A program made the translations under genes and the position numbers. Below, piece by piece: positions 1 to 10,754 of a stretch of DNA of 51,200 bases (position 1 is the stretch's first letter; every line of letters starts with the position of its first letter). Source of the DNA: Leptospira gomenensis (GTDB taxonomy: Bacteria > Spirochaetota > Leptospiria > Leptospirales > Leptospiraceae); assembly GCF_004770155.1 (NCBI RefSeq), contig NZ_RQFA01000037.1, forward strand, positions 237,501-288,700. Direction: 5' to 3'. Under the pieces are notes generated by a model. That model saw only the letters and a list, made by a program, of their open reading frames with translations. It was not told where the DNA came from and ran no database searches.

Positions 1-194
1 ATAAAGAAAGAAAAAGAATACGTGGATCCCGTTCGCCGATTGTATTTCGGATCATTCTTATCATTTCGGAAAGCCTCTTTGTGTTTGCTTTTTACATCTG
101 TCTATCCGCGAATCGAAATTTTAGCAACTCGAATTCGTATAAATCCGACTTGCAGGGCAAACGTTATGCGTCGTTTTATAAACGGGGAGAAGGT

Positions 195-1079
195 ATGGGA
201 CTATTTTGGGGTTTGATCGGAGTTTTTATTTTCAGCCTAACTTTGCCCGCCACGAAATTTACGGTGGGCTACTTGGATCCTATTTTCGTGGGATTAGGAA
301 GAGCGGTCGTTGCGGGAACTCTTGCACTACTCACGTTATATGTCACCGGATCGCCGATCCTGCCGACTCGATTACTTCCACGTTTGCTAGTCGTCTCCTT
401 AGGGGTGGTCGTCGGATTCCCGGTTTTTTCCGCGTATGCGATGCAATCCGTACCTTCTTCACACGGAGGAGTGATCACTGGAATCCTTCCTCTGGCAACC
501 GCAGCCGCGGGAGTTTGGATCGCCAAAGAATCGCAGACGATTTTATTCTGGATCTCGGGCGCATTCGGTTCTACGTTAGTCGTGCTTTATTCTATTTGGA
601 ACGGAGAGATAGATTTAAAAACGGGGGATATATTCCTGCTTCTCGCCGTTTTGTCCGCTTCAATCGGTTACGCGGAAGGCGGAAGATTATCCAAAGAACA
701 CGGAGGATGGAAGGTAATTTCCTGGTCTCTCGTAATCTCTCTTCCGATTTCGGTTTTAGCGAGCGCGTTCACCTTTCCGACCGATTGGCTGCGGACGCCC
801 GCTTCGGCTTGGATGGGATTTTTATATACGGCCGTATTTAGCATGTTCCTCGGTTTTTTCGCCTGGTACAAAGGACTCGCCATGAGCGGAATCGGGAAAG
901 TCGGTCAGATCCAATTGATCCAGCCGTTTTTGACATTTCTATTCTCTTCGTTTTTGTTATCCGAAAGGATAGATTCCCTCACCCTGCTCGCCGGCTTCCT
1001 GGTCTCGACCACCATATTCATAGGAAGAATCCGCCTCCGTCCTTCCGGAAAAACGAAAAATCAAAAAGAAATCGAATAA
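195..1079 (+). CDS. EamA/DMT-family inner-membrane transporter
   Basis: Drug/metabolite transporter superfamily protein of about 294 residues, the usual size for a ten-helix DMT carrier built from two EamA repeats. The chain is almost wholly hydrophobic helices with short polar loops and opens with MGLFWGLIGVFIFSLTLPAT, typical of EamA helix 1. The open frame runs back to 81, but the first 38 residues are polar and unlike the family; the ATG at 195 follows a purine-rich GGGGAGAAGG at 184-193 and starts at helix 1, so I take it. The C-terminal tail is basic and cytoplasmic. The substrate cannot be read from sequence; family members export amino acids, metabolites or drugs. It stands alone, facing the convergent gene at 1138. 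Confidence 0.85.
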   Translation: MGLFWGLIGVFIFSLTLPATKFTVGYLDPIFVGLGRAVVAGTLALLTLYVTGSPILPTRLLPRLLVVSLGVVVGFPVFSAYAMQSVPSSHGGVITGILPLATAAAGVWIAKESQTILFWISGAFGSTLVVLYSIWNGEIDLKTGDIFLLLAVLSASIGYAEGGRLSKEHGGWKVISWSLVISLPISVLASAFTFPTDWLRTPASAWMGFLYTAVFSMFLGFFAWYKGLAMSGIGKVGQIQLIQPFLTFLFSSFLLSERIDSLTLLAGFLVSTTIFIGRIRLRPSGKTKNQKEIE

Positions 1080-1137
1080 TATTTTTCTAATTTATAGTTA
1101 TTTAATTTAAAATTCCATAATTTTATAAAAAATTCGA

Positions 1138-2142
1138 TTAAGCCTCCGGCGTCAATCCGTGTGACGCATCCTCCGTCAGAATTTCGAACGCGGCCTTACC
1201 GGAGGAAAAAAGTTTCAGAAACGAAATGTCTTCCTTACGTTTTAGGGAAAGTTCCGCATCGGCGATCTTGCTGTTCAAACAATACTTCCAACCCCCGGGA
1301 GGATTCCGATATCGCAAACACGCGAAGTCGTCTCGTTTCGCACGGATCCGACCTTCTAATTGGATTTCCTCCGAGGAAGCCGAAAAACTCCAATCGAAGT
1401 AACCGTATTTTGCTCGGCCGAAACTTTTTAAGGGATGATTGAGTTTATAATCCTTACCGCGAAAACGTAAAACGATCGGCGTAATCGAGGGAGTCCAGAA
1501 CGGACCGATCTTAAGATTGGCCGTAGCCAATTCCAAAAAAGAATCCGGTTCTCCGTCGAAACCGGCCACTTGTCCCCAAGCGTATCGATCCGTATGTTTG
1601 GAACCCCAGTTGTGGTTGTGACTCCCGGTCCAATCGGAAATCGAAACATTCATATCGCCTAACAAGAGTTTGCCGGAAATGCGGACCAGCGGATTGCCCA
1701 CGAGAACCTTGGCCTTAGGAAAACCGCCTTCGTATAAATTCTCCGGAAAAAGGAACAAAGGCTCGTTTTCCCCGGAGAGTTTCAGGTCCCAGAAACAATC
1801 TTCCTTACCTTTCGTATTTCCCGCCTTTCCGATCAGATGCACATCCGAAAGAACCGAATCTCCGATTTTGACGGACAAAGGTTCGGCGCCGAACTCGCAC
1901 ACGTCGATGGGGAACTCAGATTTAGAAACCGAGTGCGCGTTTTTTTCACCGTCGAAATAGATCGCCCAAAGTTCTCCGATTGTGTTCTCCGGTTTTTCCC
2001 TAGGCGAAAAAATCGTATAACGGATCCAAACTGCTTTTCTTTCCGAAGGATGATTGCCACGCACGAACCAACTTTCGTAGTGTCCCCCACGACCCTCTCG
2101 CAGAAAGCGGGCTCGGTTATAATCGGATTTGATACGCGTCAT
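1138..2142 (-). CDS. CrtC/AttH-like lipocalin-fold protein, function unknown
   Basis: A 334-residue soluble protein without signal peptide or membrane segment. It is rich in Trp, Gly and Asp and looks all-beta. Around residues 193-212 it has a GSHNHNWGS segment followed by DRYAWGQVAGF; such a His/Asn/Trp patch is what I associate with the hydroxyneurosporene synthase (CrtC)/AttH and tocopherol-cyclase-like folds, which bind hydrophobic ligands. That is a family resemblance from memory, not an assignment of reaction. The start is supported by GAAGG four bases upstream of the ATG. It lies 125 bp downstream of the lipoprotein hydrolase on the same strand, so co-transcription is possible. No pathway can be assigned. 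Confidence 0.55.
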   Translation of the reverse strand: MTRIKSDYNRARFLREGRGGHYESWFVRGNHPSERKAVWIRYTIFSPREKPENTIGELWAIYFDGEKNAHSVSKSEFPIDVCEFGAEPLSVKIGDSVLSDVHLIGKAGNTKGKEDCFWDLKLSGENEPLFLFPENLYEGGFPKAKVLVGNPLVRISGKLLLGDMNVSISDWTGSHNHNWGSKHTDRYAWGQVAGFDGEPDSFLELATANLKIGPFWTPSITPIVLRFRGKDYKLNHPLKSFGRAKYGYFDWSFSASSEEIQLEGRIRAKRDDFACLRYRNPPGGWKYCLNSKIADAELSLKRKEDISFLKLFSSGKAAFEILTEDASHGLTPEA

Positions 2143-2267
2143 AAAACCTTCTTTGTAATGGAAGCGAAACCGAATCCTAACGCCGAATAAAACGCGGATT
2201 TTTTCGCAGTGTTCCGTCTTCGATATACGAAGGAAGATTCTTCCTCAAGAAAAATTCCTCGCTGAAC

Positions 2268-3272
2268 TTATTTTTTCGAACGTATAAATTTTCGTATTTC
2301 CTCTTTAAGAACGGACAAGCCGGGCTCTTCGTAAGGAAAATGTCCAGCGCCTTCGAGAAGAACCGCACGTTTCGGTCCGGCGATCTCGTCGAAAAACGGT
2401 TTGCTGATTTCGAACGGAGTCCAAGGATCGTTGCCTGGATGAAGAAGCAAAAGAGGACAAACCCGAAAGAAAGAAGGTTCAACTTTAGGTGAAAACTCGG
2501 AAGCGGTTCTAAGCCAACGAAACGTAACATGACTGCCTCCTGCATACGGATCCGTTTCGAAAACTTCTGAAAACTGCGGATCATTCGTGATCAAATTCAT
2601 CTTACTCAAAAAACGGATCGGAATAGGCACGTCGTTTGTGGCGAAAGAAAACCAAGAAGTAAAAGGAATTCCTAATATTCTTAAAATGGGATGAATCGAA
2701 ACGGCATTCTGCACCTCCGTTTTTCTAAGATCGGCGAGCGTGGTGACGATCAAACCGTCCACGTTTCCGTTTTCGGCGGCCGTTTGATAGGCGAGCATTC
2801 CGCCGATGCTAAGGCCGAAAAGAAAGATCCTTTTATCGGGTTCGCGTTCCGCTTCGATCAAGTCGCTTAACAAAAGAACCCATTCGGAATAATCCATCCG
2901 GAAATTCAAGGGCGTTTCCGTTAAACCGAAACCGGGAAGATCCGGGGCGACTACCTCGCATCCCGAATCGAAAGCGACCTTCGCCATCGGAGCGAGAACG
3001 CGTCCGTTTCCTCCCCCTCCGTGAATAACGATCACCTTACAACGCGAACCTGGATTGGGATAACGATCAAGATGAACGTTAAAGCCATTCCAAGCCCGAT
3101 ATTCTTCCGAAGGACTTTCGTTTTGTTTCAACTTCAGAGTGTCGGGTAAAAATTTACGATAGGATTCTAAAATCGTACCGTTTTTATCCGCATAAAAACC
3201 CCCTCGTTGCGGAGGAAAATCGCCGCAGGCGACGAAAAAGAAAATCGCCAAAAGAATCGTATTTAGTTTCAT
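2268..3272 (-). CDS. Alpha/beta hydrolase lipoprotein
   Basis: A 334-residue alpha/beta-hydrolase with an N-terminal lipoprotein signal: hydrophobic residues 5-15 end in FVAC, so Cys16 would be lipidated and the enzyme tethered outside the cytoplasm. Visible hydrolase features are the oxyanion-hole HGGGGNG near residue 84, the strand-turn DLPGFG near 111, the nucleophile elbow GLSIGG with Ser155, an Asp in HPGNDPW near 278, and a catalytic His in GAGHFPYE near 312. The triad therefore seems intact. The ester or lipid substrate is unknown. It is divergent from the TetR gene at 3359 with 86 bp between them, and that spacer has a 16-bp palindrome, so regulation by the neighbouring TetR protein is a reasonable inference. 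Confidence 0.85.
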   Translation of the reverse strand: MKLNTILLAIFFFVACGDFPPQRGGFYADKNGTILESYRKFLPDTLKLKQNESPSEEYRAWNGFNVHLDRYPNPGSRCKVIVIHGGGGNGRVLAPMAKVAFDSGCEVVAPDLPGFGLTETPLNFRMDYSEWVLLLSDLIEAEREPDKRIFLFGLSIGGMLAYQTAAENGNVDGLIVTTLADLRKTEVQNAVSIHPILRILGIPFTSWFSFATNDVPIPIRFLSKMNLITNDPQFSEVFETDPYAGGSHVTFRWLRTASEFSPKVEPSFFRVCPLLLLHPGNDPWTPFEISKPFFDEIAGPKRAVLLEGAGHFPYEEPGLSVLKEEIRKFIRSKK

Positions 3273-3321
3273 ACCTACAAGTCCTTTTCCGAGGAGCGAA
3301 TCGGTAATTCAAGAAATACGT

Positions 3322-3337
3322 TTTAGAATTTTCTAAA
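3322..3337. promoter_or_regulatory. Candidate TetR operator in divergent intergenic region
   Basis: Perfect inverted repeat TTTAGAA-TT-TTCTAAA in the 86-bp spacer between the leftward hydrolase gene and the rightward TetR gene. A TATACA hexamer at 3339-3344 right beside it could be a -10 box for the TetR gene. Position and symmetry suit autorepression and control of the hydrolase. Binding is inferred only; TTCTAA-type words are common in this window, which weakens the case. Confidence 0.4.
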
Positions 3338-3358
3338 TTATACAGGTGTCAAATTTCA

Positions 3359-3955
3359 ATGTCCGAAAAGATCGAAAAAAATTATAAATCTCTGATAGAA
3401 AGTTTTCTCCGTCTTTTTATGACAAAGGATTATTCCGAGATAACTATAGGAGAAGTTTCCGACGCGGCCGGAATGACAAGGGCGAACTTTTACGGTTACT
3501 TTACCGGCAAGGAAGAATTGCTCTGGAAAACGTTTCGATACGTTTTTTTGGAATCGAGGGAAACGATCGAAGAAGTCGATCCTTTGACCCTATTGTCCGA
3601 CGGAAAACCTCTCACGTTTTATCTTTTCGAAAACGTAAGTAAAAATCGGAATTTTTATCGGAAGATATTCCAACAATCGATTCCTTCGGAATTTCATTGT
3701 AAACTTCAGGATTTTCTTGCGGCGGAATCCTATCGCACGCACGTTTTTCTTCGCGAGAAATACGAAAACGGAACCTATCCGTACGAATTCGTTTCGCATT
3801 ATCTTTCCGGCGCCGCTCTGGGCTTGATATCTCATCTGATTAGGAAGGAGTTGGATTGGAATTCGGAAACTCTTGGAGATTGGTTTACTTCCTTGGCCGC
3901 GCCGGGAATCGTTGCCGGATTTAAAAACGAAAATTCTTCGGAAGCGGAAAAATAA
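3359..3955 (+). CDS. TetR/AcrR-family transcriptional regulator
   Basis: A 198-residue one-component repressor of normal TetR length. The N-terminal DNA-binding domain is clear: helices at residues 8-45 with the helix-turn-helix containing EVSDAAGMTRANFYGYF followed by TGKEELL, the classic Y.YF..KE.L signature of the family. Residues 50-198 form the divergent ligand-binding and dimerisation part, which gives no clue to the ligand. AGGTG at 3344-3348 is a plausible ribosome-binding site for the ATG at 3359. It is divergent from the lipoprotein hydrolase, the usual arrangement for a local regulator of its neighbour. Confidence 0.9.
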   Translation: MSEKIEKNYKSLIESFLRLFMTKDYSEITIGEVSDAAGMTRANFYGYFTGKEELLWKTFRYVFLESRETIEEVDPLTLLSDGKPLTFYLFENVSKNRNFYRKIFQQSIPSEFHCKLQDFLAAESYRTHVFLREKYENGTYPYEFVSHYLSGAALGLISHLIRKELDWNSETLGDWFTSLAAPGIVAGFKNENSSEAEK

Positions 3956-3966
3956 TCATAAGATTA

Positions 3967-3984
3967 GAATATATCGATATATTC
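3967..3984. terminator. 18-bp perfect palindrome between convergent genes
   Basis: GAATATAT-CG-ATATATTC is a perfect palindrome in the 47-bp gap between the converging TetR and HAD genes. It could fold as a weak AT-rich bidirectional terminator hairpin, but there is no GC-rich stem or clean T-run, so a protein-binding site is equally possible. Confidence 0.35.
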
Positions 3985-4002
3985 AAGAGTAACAGAACGG
4001 CA

Positions 4003-4692
4003 TCATAAAAGCGGAATGAGCTCGGAAAGACTGCTAATATCCCCGTCTTCCCGTTTTAGATACGATCTCCATCCGAGACGTTTAGGAACCACGATATCGA
4101 ATTCGTATTTATCGCCGCAGTATACGAGGGATTCTCCGGAAAGACCGACAAGACGCATCGCTTCTTCGAAAATTTTCGGAGAAGGCTTTTCATATCCGAA
4201 TTCGGCGCTCACTATTACAGGATTAAAATATTCTAATATTTTCTTGGCTTCGAGAAGGGATCGAAGACGATGATCCCAGTTGGAAATGACTCCGAGCCCC
4301 CATCCGTTTTTTTCGCAATAGTCTCGTAGTTCCCAAAAACCGGGATCGATATCCCAAAGTTCCGGGTCCGCAAATCTGTGATAGATGATCGGAAACGCAT
4401 CCTCCAAAGAAACCGGCTCGGGTATGCGGCTCAAAAAGTCGGAAAGAAGTTCTTTCCACCAGCCCGGAGTCCCTCCCGGGTGATGTTGATACTTATCCTT
4501 ATTATCGGGAGGAGCGTTCCCATTCATACGATCCCAGGACGCCGAAAAAGCCTTACGATAGGCGCCGTCTTCGTTAGCTTCCTTTTTGAATCCGGCTTCC
4601 CGAAGGATTTCCGAATACGTTTCTCCCGCGGCGCGTTTCAAATGAAGAATGGTGTCGCCCACGTCTAAAAATAAATATCGATCCACGTTCAC
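4003..4692 (-). CDS. HAD-superfamily hydrolase (HDHD3/REG-2-like)
   Basis: A 229-residue haloacid-dehalogenase-superfamily protein with an alpha-helical cap after motif I. Motif I is LDVGDT with Asp10 as the expected nucleophile; motif II is GVISNWD with the Ser; the motif III Lys is in YEKPSPKIF; motif IV is CGDKYEFD. The order and wording match the HDHD3/REG-2-like branch, where motif I reads DVxDT. The residue two after the nucleophile is Gly rather than the general-acid Asp of most HAD phosphatases, as is normal in that branch, so the activity may not be simple phosphatase action. Cytosolic, substrate unknown. It is divergent from the isocyanide-hydratase-like gene at 4831. Confidence 0.82.
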   Translation of the reverse strand: MNVDRYLFLDVGDTILHLKRAAGETYSEILREAGFKKEANEDGAYRKAFSASWDRMNGNAPPDNKDKYQHHPGGTPGWWKELLSDFLSRIPEPVSLEDAFPIIYHRFADPELWDIDPGFWELRDYCEKNGWGLGVISNWDHRLRSLLEAKKILEYFNPVIVSAEFGYEKPSPKIFEEAMRLVGLSGESLVYCGDKYEFDIVVPKRLGWRSYLKREDGDISSLSELIPLL

Positions 4693-4830
4693 GGACTCAG
4701 TTTTTTATACCCGTACGTTTTTGCACCTAGGTTTCGACTCCCGGTTCCTGCTTCCTTCTCCGGATCGTTCGTTCTTTCGGAATAAAAATGACTTGTAAGT
4801 TTCGAAATAAAATGACAGACTCTTCCGGCC

Positions 4831-5526
4831 ATGTCCGATTCATCTTTTTCCATAGGAATTTTCATTTTTCCCGGAGTCACCCAACTCGATTTCACCGGTC
4901 CGTTCGAAGTTTTTTCCAGAATTCCCAAAGCCAAAGTTTTTCTTTTTGCACAGAACACGGATCCGATCATGACCGAGTCCGGAATGAAATTTCTTCCCGA
5001 CTACGATTTTAAACGTTGTCCTAAACTCGATATACTTTTGGTTCCCGGGGGCTCGGGCACGACTCACCTGATGGAAGATCAGGAAGTCCTGCAATTTCTT
5101 CGAAAAAAAGCGGAGGATTCGCGGTATGTCACTTCGGTTTGTACGGGTTCTTTGGTGCTCGCCGCGGCCGGACTTTTGGACGGATATAAGGCGACGACCC
5201 ATTGGTTATCTTTGGATGTATTAAAATTATTTCCCGTTCAGATCTCGGGAGAACGTTTCGTCAAGGATCGAAATCGGATCACGGGGGGCGGAGTTACGGC
5301 GGGAATCGACTTTGCGCTTTTTTTGACGGCGGAATTTTTCGGTAAGGAACAAGCGGAGGAGATCCAACTGATGATCGAATACAATCCGGCTCCGCCCTTC
5401 ACCTCCGGTCATCCGACCACGGCGACCTCTCAACTTGTGGAAAAAGTGAAAAGTAGTCGGGAAACAGCACAAAACAGAAGAAAGGCGGCTGCCATTCGAG
5501 TGTTAGGATCGAAAGCGAGGGTATAA
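4831..5526 (+). CDS. DJ-1/PfpI-family protein, isocyanide hydratase-like
   Basis: A 231-residue DJ-1/PfpI superfamily protein. The N-terminus has [11 protein letters not shown] with Asp20, then VPGGSG near residue 72, the nucleophile elbow SVCTGS with Cys104 and Thr105, and ATTHW near 128. These match the isonitrile (cyclohexyl-isocyanide) hydratase branch, in which an N-terminal Asp and the Cys-Thr pair are essential for hydrating R-NC to an N-formamide; the spacing here is close to that enzyme. There is no AraC-type HTH domain at the C-terminus, so it is a stand-alone enzyme rather than a GlxA/FtrA-like regulator. The physiological isocyanide in this organism is unknown. Confidence 0.82.
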   Translation: MSDSSFSIGIFIFPGVTQLDFTGPFEVFSRIPKAKVFLFAQNTDPIMTESGMKFLPDYDFKRCPKLDILLVPGGSGTTHLMEDQEVLQFLRKKAEDSRYVTSVCTGSLVLAAAGLLDGYKATTHWLSLDVLKLFPVQISGERFVKDRNRITGGGVTAGIDFALFLTAEFFGKEQAEEIQLMIEYNPAPPFTSGHPTTATSQLVEKVKSSRETAQNRRKAAAIRVLGSKARV

Positions 5527-5546
5527 CGCAGTCAAACCGACGAATC

Positions 5547-5562
5547 CGAATCGACCGATTCG
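5547..5562. repeat. Inverted repeat between convergent genes
   Basis: CGAATCG-AC-CGATTCG lies 20 bp after the isocyanide-hydratase-like gene and in front of the convergent serine hydrolase. It starts a GC-rich, self-complementary stretch (to about 5640), then a copy of the dispersed GGAACTCC repeat at 5653-5667. It could act as a terminator, but no T-run follows. Confidence 0.35.
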
Positions 5563-5675
5563 TTCCCGGAAGCCGGCGCCTCTGGTGCTCGCCGGGCCGG
5601 ACCGCGGGGTTTAAAACGTCGGAACTCAAAAGTGCCGTGCGAGCGGCGCGGATTGTAGGAACTCCCCGGAACCGA

Positions 5676-6887
5676 TCAAGGACGGGAAACGATCAGATGC
5701 GGTTCGTCCAAATCCTTCCAAAGAGCCGAGTTCCCGATCGTCACCGAAACCTCTTGTAGTTCGTGTAGGAATTCCGACTCTTTCTCCGGATTTTTTTTCC
5801 TGTCCTTGGAAACCAACGATTCCTGAACGCTCGCTAAAATTTTATCCAACAAAAAATGAATCGGCTTATCCCAGATCGCCGCAGTTACGACGATCACCAT
5901 TCTACGATGGGGAATCACGTACACGAACTGACTTCCTTTACCGTTGGCCATAAACGTTTTTTTGCCTTCGAACTGATGCGTCCAAAGTTGATATCCGTAA
6001 TTCTGCGTAGCGCCTGGACGAATCGCTTGACGAATCCAATCGGGTTTAACGATTTTTTTACCTCGAAACGTTCCATTGTCCAGATAAAGAACCCCCAACT
6101 TCAACATATCGATCGGACGAAGACGAAGACCGAACCCCGCGGTTTGTCTTCCGGACGGAGACGTATACCATTCATAACCTTCGAAACCGAGCCATTCAAA
6201 AAGCGTCTTTTCCGCGAACTTGAGTAAGGTGGTTCCGGACTTATTCTCCAAAACCGCGGCGGCAAGTTGCGAATCTCCGTTGCTGTAATCGAATTTCGTT
6301 CCCGGTTTATCCTTTACCTCCGGAAGAAGCGCGATTACGAGCGGATCCTCCGCGGTGCGGATATCGTCGCGTTCGGGGAATTCCGACCAACGCATTCCGG
6401 AAGCCATATGAAGAACGTCGCGCAACCGCAACGACTCCTTCCCTTCCAAAAGTGGAAACGGAAGATTGCCGAGGGAACGCAACGAATCCATCACCGGCTC
6501 GTCCACCGTTTTCAAAACACCTTCGAAGTTGAGAATTCCGAGCAACGTGGAAGTCACCGTTTTCGTGACGGAATAAACGCTGTGATTGTGGTTTCGAGTC
6601 ACTCCGCCCGCATAACGTTCCATCGCCAACTTGCCGTCTTTTAGGATCAAAAGCGAACGAACTTCGATTCCTTCTTCTCGAATCGACTTTGAAAGTTTGG
6701 TCAAAGGCGTCGAATCCAGACCGACTTCTTCCGGAAGAACGACGGGAAATCCGGCAAACGGAGTTCGATCCAATTGTTTCGGAACGGAACGTCTCGCCAC
6801 ACTTTTTAAAACGACTTCCCCTTCCGAACCGGCGGACGCACAGGACAGAACGAACACGAGCCAAAGCGGAAAAAGCCAAATTCTCAT
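5676..6887 (-). CDS. Beta-lactamase-family serine hydrolase lipoprotein
   Basis: Serine hydrolase of the class C beta-lactamase/6-aminohexanoate-dimer-hydrolase type, about 403 residues from the chosen start. The open frame reaches 6968, but the extra 27 residues are polar; the internal ATG at 6885-6887 starts directly at the signal sequence [16 protein letters not shown], whose Cys16 is a lipoprotein attachment candidate. The active-site motif SVTK (nucleophile Ser106, Lys109 in this numbering) is followed by YSN in FDYSNGDSQ, the second general motif of the family. A likely surface or periplasmic amidase/esterase; substrate unknown, and a true beta-lactamase role is not implied. It converges with the gene ending at 5526 and is divergent from the lipoprotein gene at 7108. 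Confidence 0.85.
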   Translation of the reverse strand: MRIWLFPLWLVFVLSCASAGSEGEVVLKSVARRSVPKQLDRTPFAGFPVVLPEEVGLDSTPLTKLSKSIREEGIEVRSLLILKDGKLAMERYAGGVTRNHNHSVYSVTKTVTSTLLGILNFEGVLKTVDEPVMDSLRSLGNLPFPLLEGKESLRLRDVLHMASGMRWSEFPERDDIRTAEDPLVIALLPEVKDKPGTKFDYSNGDSQLAAAVLENKSGTTLLKFAEKTLFEWLGFEGYEWYTSPSGRQTAGFGLRLRPIDMLKLGVLYLDNGTFRGKKIVKPDWIRQAIRPGATQNYGYQLWTHQFEGKKTFMANGKGSQFVYVIPHRRMVIVVTAAIWDKPIHFLLDKILASVQESLVSKDRKKNPEKESEFLHELQEVSVTIGNSALWKDLDEPHLIVSRP

Positions 6888-7042
6888 CTTGGAATTCAGT
6901 CTTTTCTTAAGGATCGTGAAATCGATTCTTTTTCCGACCGGTTCCGAGTTTTTGAAATTTATTTCCATAAGAAAGATCTCATAGATTCATTTTATAAAAG
7001 AGATATAAACTCGGAAAAATTTTGACGGGTTTCTTTCTTTTT

Positions 7043-7070
7043 TTGACTGTTTTTTACGGAATAGTAGAAT
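7043..7070 (+). promoter_or_regulatory. Sigma-70-like promoter of the Cys-rich lipoprotein gene
   Basis: TTGACT at 7043-7048 and TAGAAT at 7065-7070 are separated by 16 bp and lie 37 bp before the start of the lipoprotein gene at 7108, inside the divergent intergenic region. Both hexamers are one mismatch from consensus. No experimental support. Confidence 0.5.
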
Positions 7071-7107
7071 ACATTCAAGGGAGGGCGAAGGTCCGACACT
7101 CGACAAA

Positions 7108-7605
7108 ATGAACCGTTCCCAATTGATTCCGATTCTATTTTTGACGGTCGCGACGGTGTTGCAAATCACGACGACCGCTTGTATCTTTCGGGTGGATTGG
7201 GGCGATGCTCCCAAAAACGTCAAAAAAACTCGTTCTCCGGACGCGTATCCTCGGGCAGAAGATGCAAATTTAACGCAGTATGAACGGGACAAACGGAATC
7301 GGGAAAATAAAAAGTCGGAACTCCACGCGAATTCGGGGGGAATGGAATTGGTCCATCAGGGAGAAACGAATCGTTCCTTTGAAAAACTCTGCACCCAGCT
7401 CCTTTCGAAATGTCAAGCGAATTGTATGGAAGAATGGTATCCGTATACTTCTATTTTTGTTCCGACCATCGCGTATCGATATGCGAAACAGCTACAGTGC
7501 ATGGATCGCTGCAATCAATTCTGCAATGTTCCTATGCCGAGTCGAATTCTTTCGGGAGAGACCAGGACCACTCCTACCGTTCCCGCCTCGCAAAACTATT
7601 ACTGA
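7108..7605 (+). CDS. Cysteine-rich putative lipoprotein
   Basis: A 165-residue exported protein that I do not recognise. Residues 5-24 are a signal sequence ending in TTTAC, a loose spirochaetal lipobox, so Cys25 may be lipidated. The middle (about 45-85) is charged and low in complexity; the second half has a cysteine-rich cluster, with [12 protein letters not shown] near residues 95-106 and [10 protein letters not shown] near 130-140, spaced as if to make three disulphides. That suggests a secreted or surface-anchored disulphide-bonded domain. A promoter-like pair lies just upstream. The stop at 7603-7605 runs directly into a copy of the dispersed GAGTTCC repeat. Confidence 0.75.
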   Translation: MNRSQLIPILFLTVATVLQITTTACIFRVDWGDAPKNVKKTRSPDAYPRAEDANLTQYERDKRNRENKKSELHANSGGMELVHQGETNRSFEKLCTQLLSKCQANCMEEWYPYTSIFVPTIAYRYAKQLQCMDRCNQFCNVPMPSRILSGETRTTPTVPASQNYY

Positions 7606-7767
7606 GGAGTTCCTACGTAAGAAGTCCGCCTAACACTCCTCTGACGAAGCCCTACCGAACTACAACGGAGCAGTTCCTACAAAAGACTTCCATCTTTCTC
7701 CTCTTCTATAAGAAAATTTCTTGCCATGTTATACAATGAGTCCATTGTTTTCCTTCCGGAGACGAAC
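7604..7767. repeat. Intergenic stretch with two copies of the GAGTTCC repeat
   Basis: Between the Cys-rich lipoprotein and cutA there are two direct copies of the dispersed repeat: GAGGAGTTCCTACGTAA at 7604-7620 and AGTTCCTACAAAA at 7672-7684. No gene is visible. The ribosome-binding site of cutA (GGAG at 7758-7761) ends the stretch. Confidence 0.5.
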
Positions 7768-8100
7768 ATGGCAGATTCCAATGAAATCATCGTATTTACG
7801 ACCTTAAGCGATCGCGATCTCGCAGAAATTCAAATTTCCGAAATGTTACAGGACGGAATCATCATATCGGGAACGATCTTCCCCGAAGTCACTCTGATGT
7901 ATCAATGGGACGGGAAAATCGCGATGGATACGGAAAACAAAATCATGATCAAAGCCAGATCCGATCAATACCCGAAAATCGAGGAATATATCATGAAACA
8001 CCATCCGTATCTCGCTCCGGAAATCATCAAAATGGACGTGAGTTTCGGATCGGAAAACTATCGCAAGTTCATCAAAAACAAAATCGACAAAGCAGGCTGA
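7768..8100 (+). CDS. cutA: CutA1 divalent-cation tolerance protein
   Basis: A 110-residue CutA1 protein, full family length. It opens with the typical IIVFTTLSDRDLAEIQIS, followed by an MYQWDGKI segment near residues 49-56 (the family's YxWxGKI) and, near 66-70, IKARS (the family's KT). CutA1 proteins are small trimeric ferredoxin-like proteins linked to copper tolerance and, in some bacteria, to general metal or signalling roles. The frame is open upstream to 7726, but GGAG at 7758-7761 is six bases before the ATG at 7768, and that start gives the canonical N-terminus. It converges with the rhomboid gene 22 bp away. Confidence 0.92.
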   Translation: MADSNEIIVFTTLSDRDLAEIQISEMLQDGIIISGTIFPEVTLMYQWDGKIAMDTENKIMIKARSDQYPKIEEYIMKHHPYLAPEIIKMDVSFGSENYRKFIKNKIDKAG

Positions 8101-8122
8101 CAAGCCTCCGAAAAACGAAAAA

Positions 8123-8719
8123 CTATTCGCCCCCGAAAATTCTCCCCAAAACACGTCTCAAAATTTCCGGATCGAGCAAAAGGGCGAATGCAACGCCGCA
8201 TAACGCACCCCAAAGATGTGCGTCGTGGTTGATTCCGCTTCCTTCCGAATTTTTGGACGCATAAAACGTATACAACAGATATAAAACCGCGTAAAGGACT
8301 CCCGGAATAGGAATCGGAATAAACATCATATACAAGGACATTCCAGGATAAAACAGGATCGTGGCGAACAAAACTCCGCAAACGCCGCCGGAAGCGCCTA
8401 ACGTTCTGTAATACGGGTTATCAATATTTTTTCTCCATGAAATGGCGCTCGTAATCAGAATCGTCCCGAGATAAAAAAGTAAAAAGCGAATCGGACCGAC
8501 CGTATATTCCAAATTTCTACCGAAGGAATAGAAAGCGATCATATTGAACAGAAGGTGCATCCAGTCCGCGTGGATAAAACCGGAAGTCAACAGGGTGTAA
8601 TAATTTTTATCCCGATTCAAACGATACGGAGTCAGGATGAATTTATAGAGTTTATCCTCCGAAGAAAAAGCCCAAATACTCAAGCCCGCGGTCAACAAAA
8701 CTATCAATAACGTAATCAA
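8123..8719 (-). CDS. Rhomboid-family intramembrane serine protease
   Basis: A 198-residue membrane protein with six predicted helices, the basic bacterial rhomboid core. The family marks are present: HADWMHLLFNM (residues 50-60) at the start of helix 2, the catalytic GASGG with Ser110, and the second catalytic residue His168 in HDAHLWGALCG. It should cleave transmembrane substrates in the inner membrane; targets are unknown. It is the last gene of a leftward series (starting at 14545) and follows uvrB after 18 bp, so it is probably in the same transcript, although a functional link with DNA repair is not evident. Confidence 0.92.
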   Translation of the reverse strand: MITLLIVLLTAGLSIWAFSSEDKLYKFILTPYRLNRDKNYYTLLTSGFIHADWMHLLFNMIAFYSFGRNLEYTVGPIRFLLFYLGTILITSAISWRKNIDNPYYRTLGASGGVCGVLFATILFYPGMSLYMMFIPIPIPGVLYAVLYLLYTFYASKNSEGSGINHDAHLWGALCGVAFALLLDPEILRRVLGRIFGGE

Positions 8720-8737
8720 ATCGAATATCCTTGGATT

Positions 8738-10747
<2,010 letters not shown>

Positions 10748-10754
10748 AAAGAAG

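Noticed and set aside
206..841. A 211-codon rightward frame over the EamA transporter
   Set aside because: It is a shadow in another frame of the transporter gene, with Arg/Phe-rich composition and no domain.
4689..4970. A 93-codon leftward frame between the HAD and isocyanide-hydratase-like genes
   Set aside because: It covers the divergent promoter and the start of a good gene on the other strand; composition is not coding-like.
5676..6968. Serine hydrolase start at 6968
   Set aside because: The extra 27 residues are polar and precede a perfect signal sequence with lipobox at the internal ATG, 6887.
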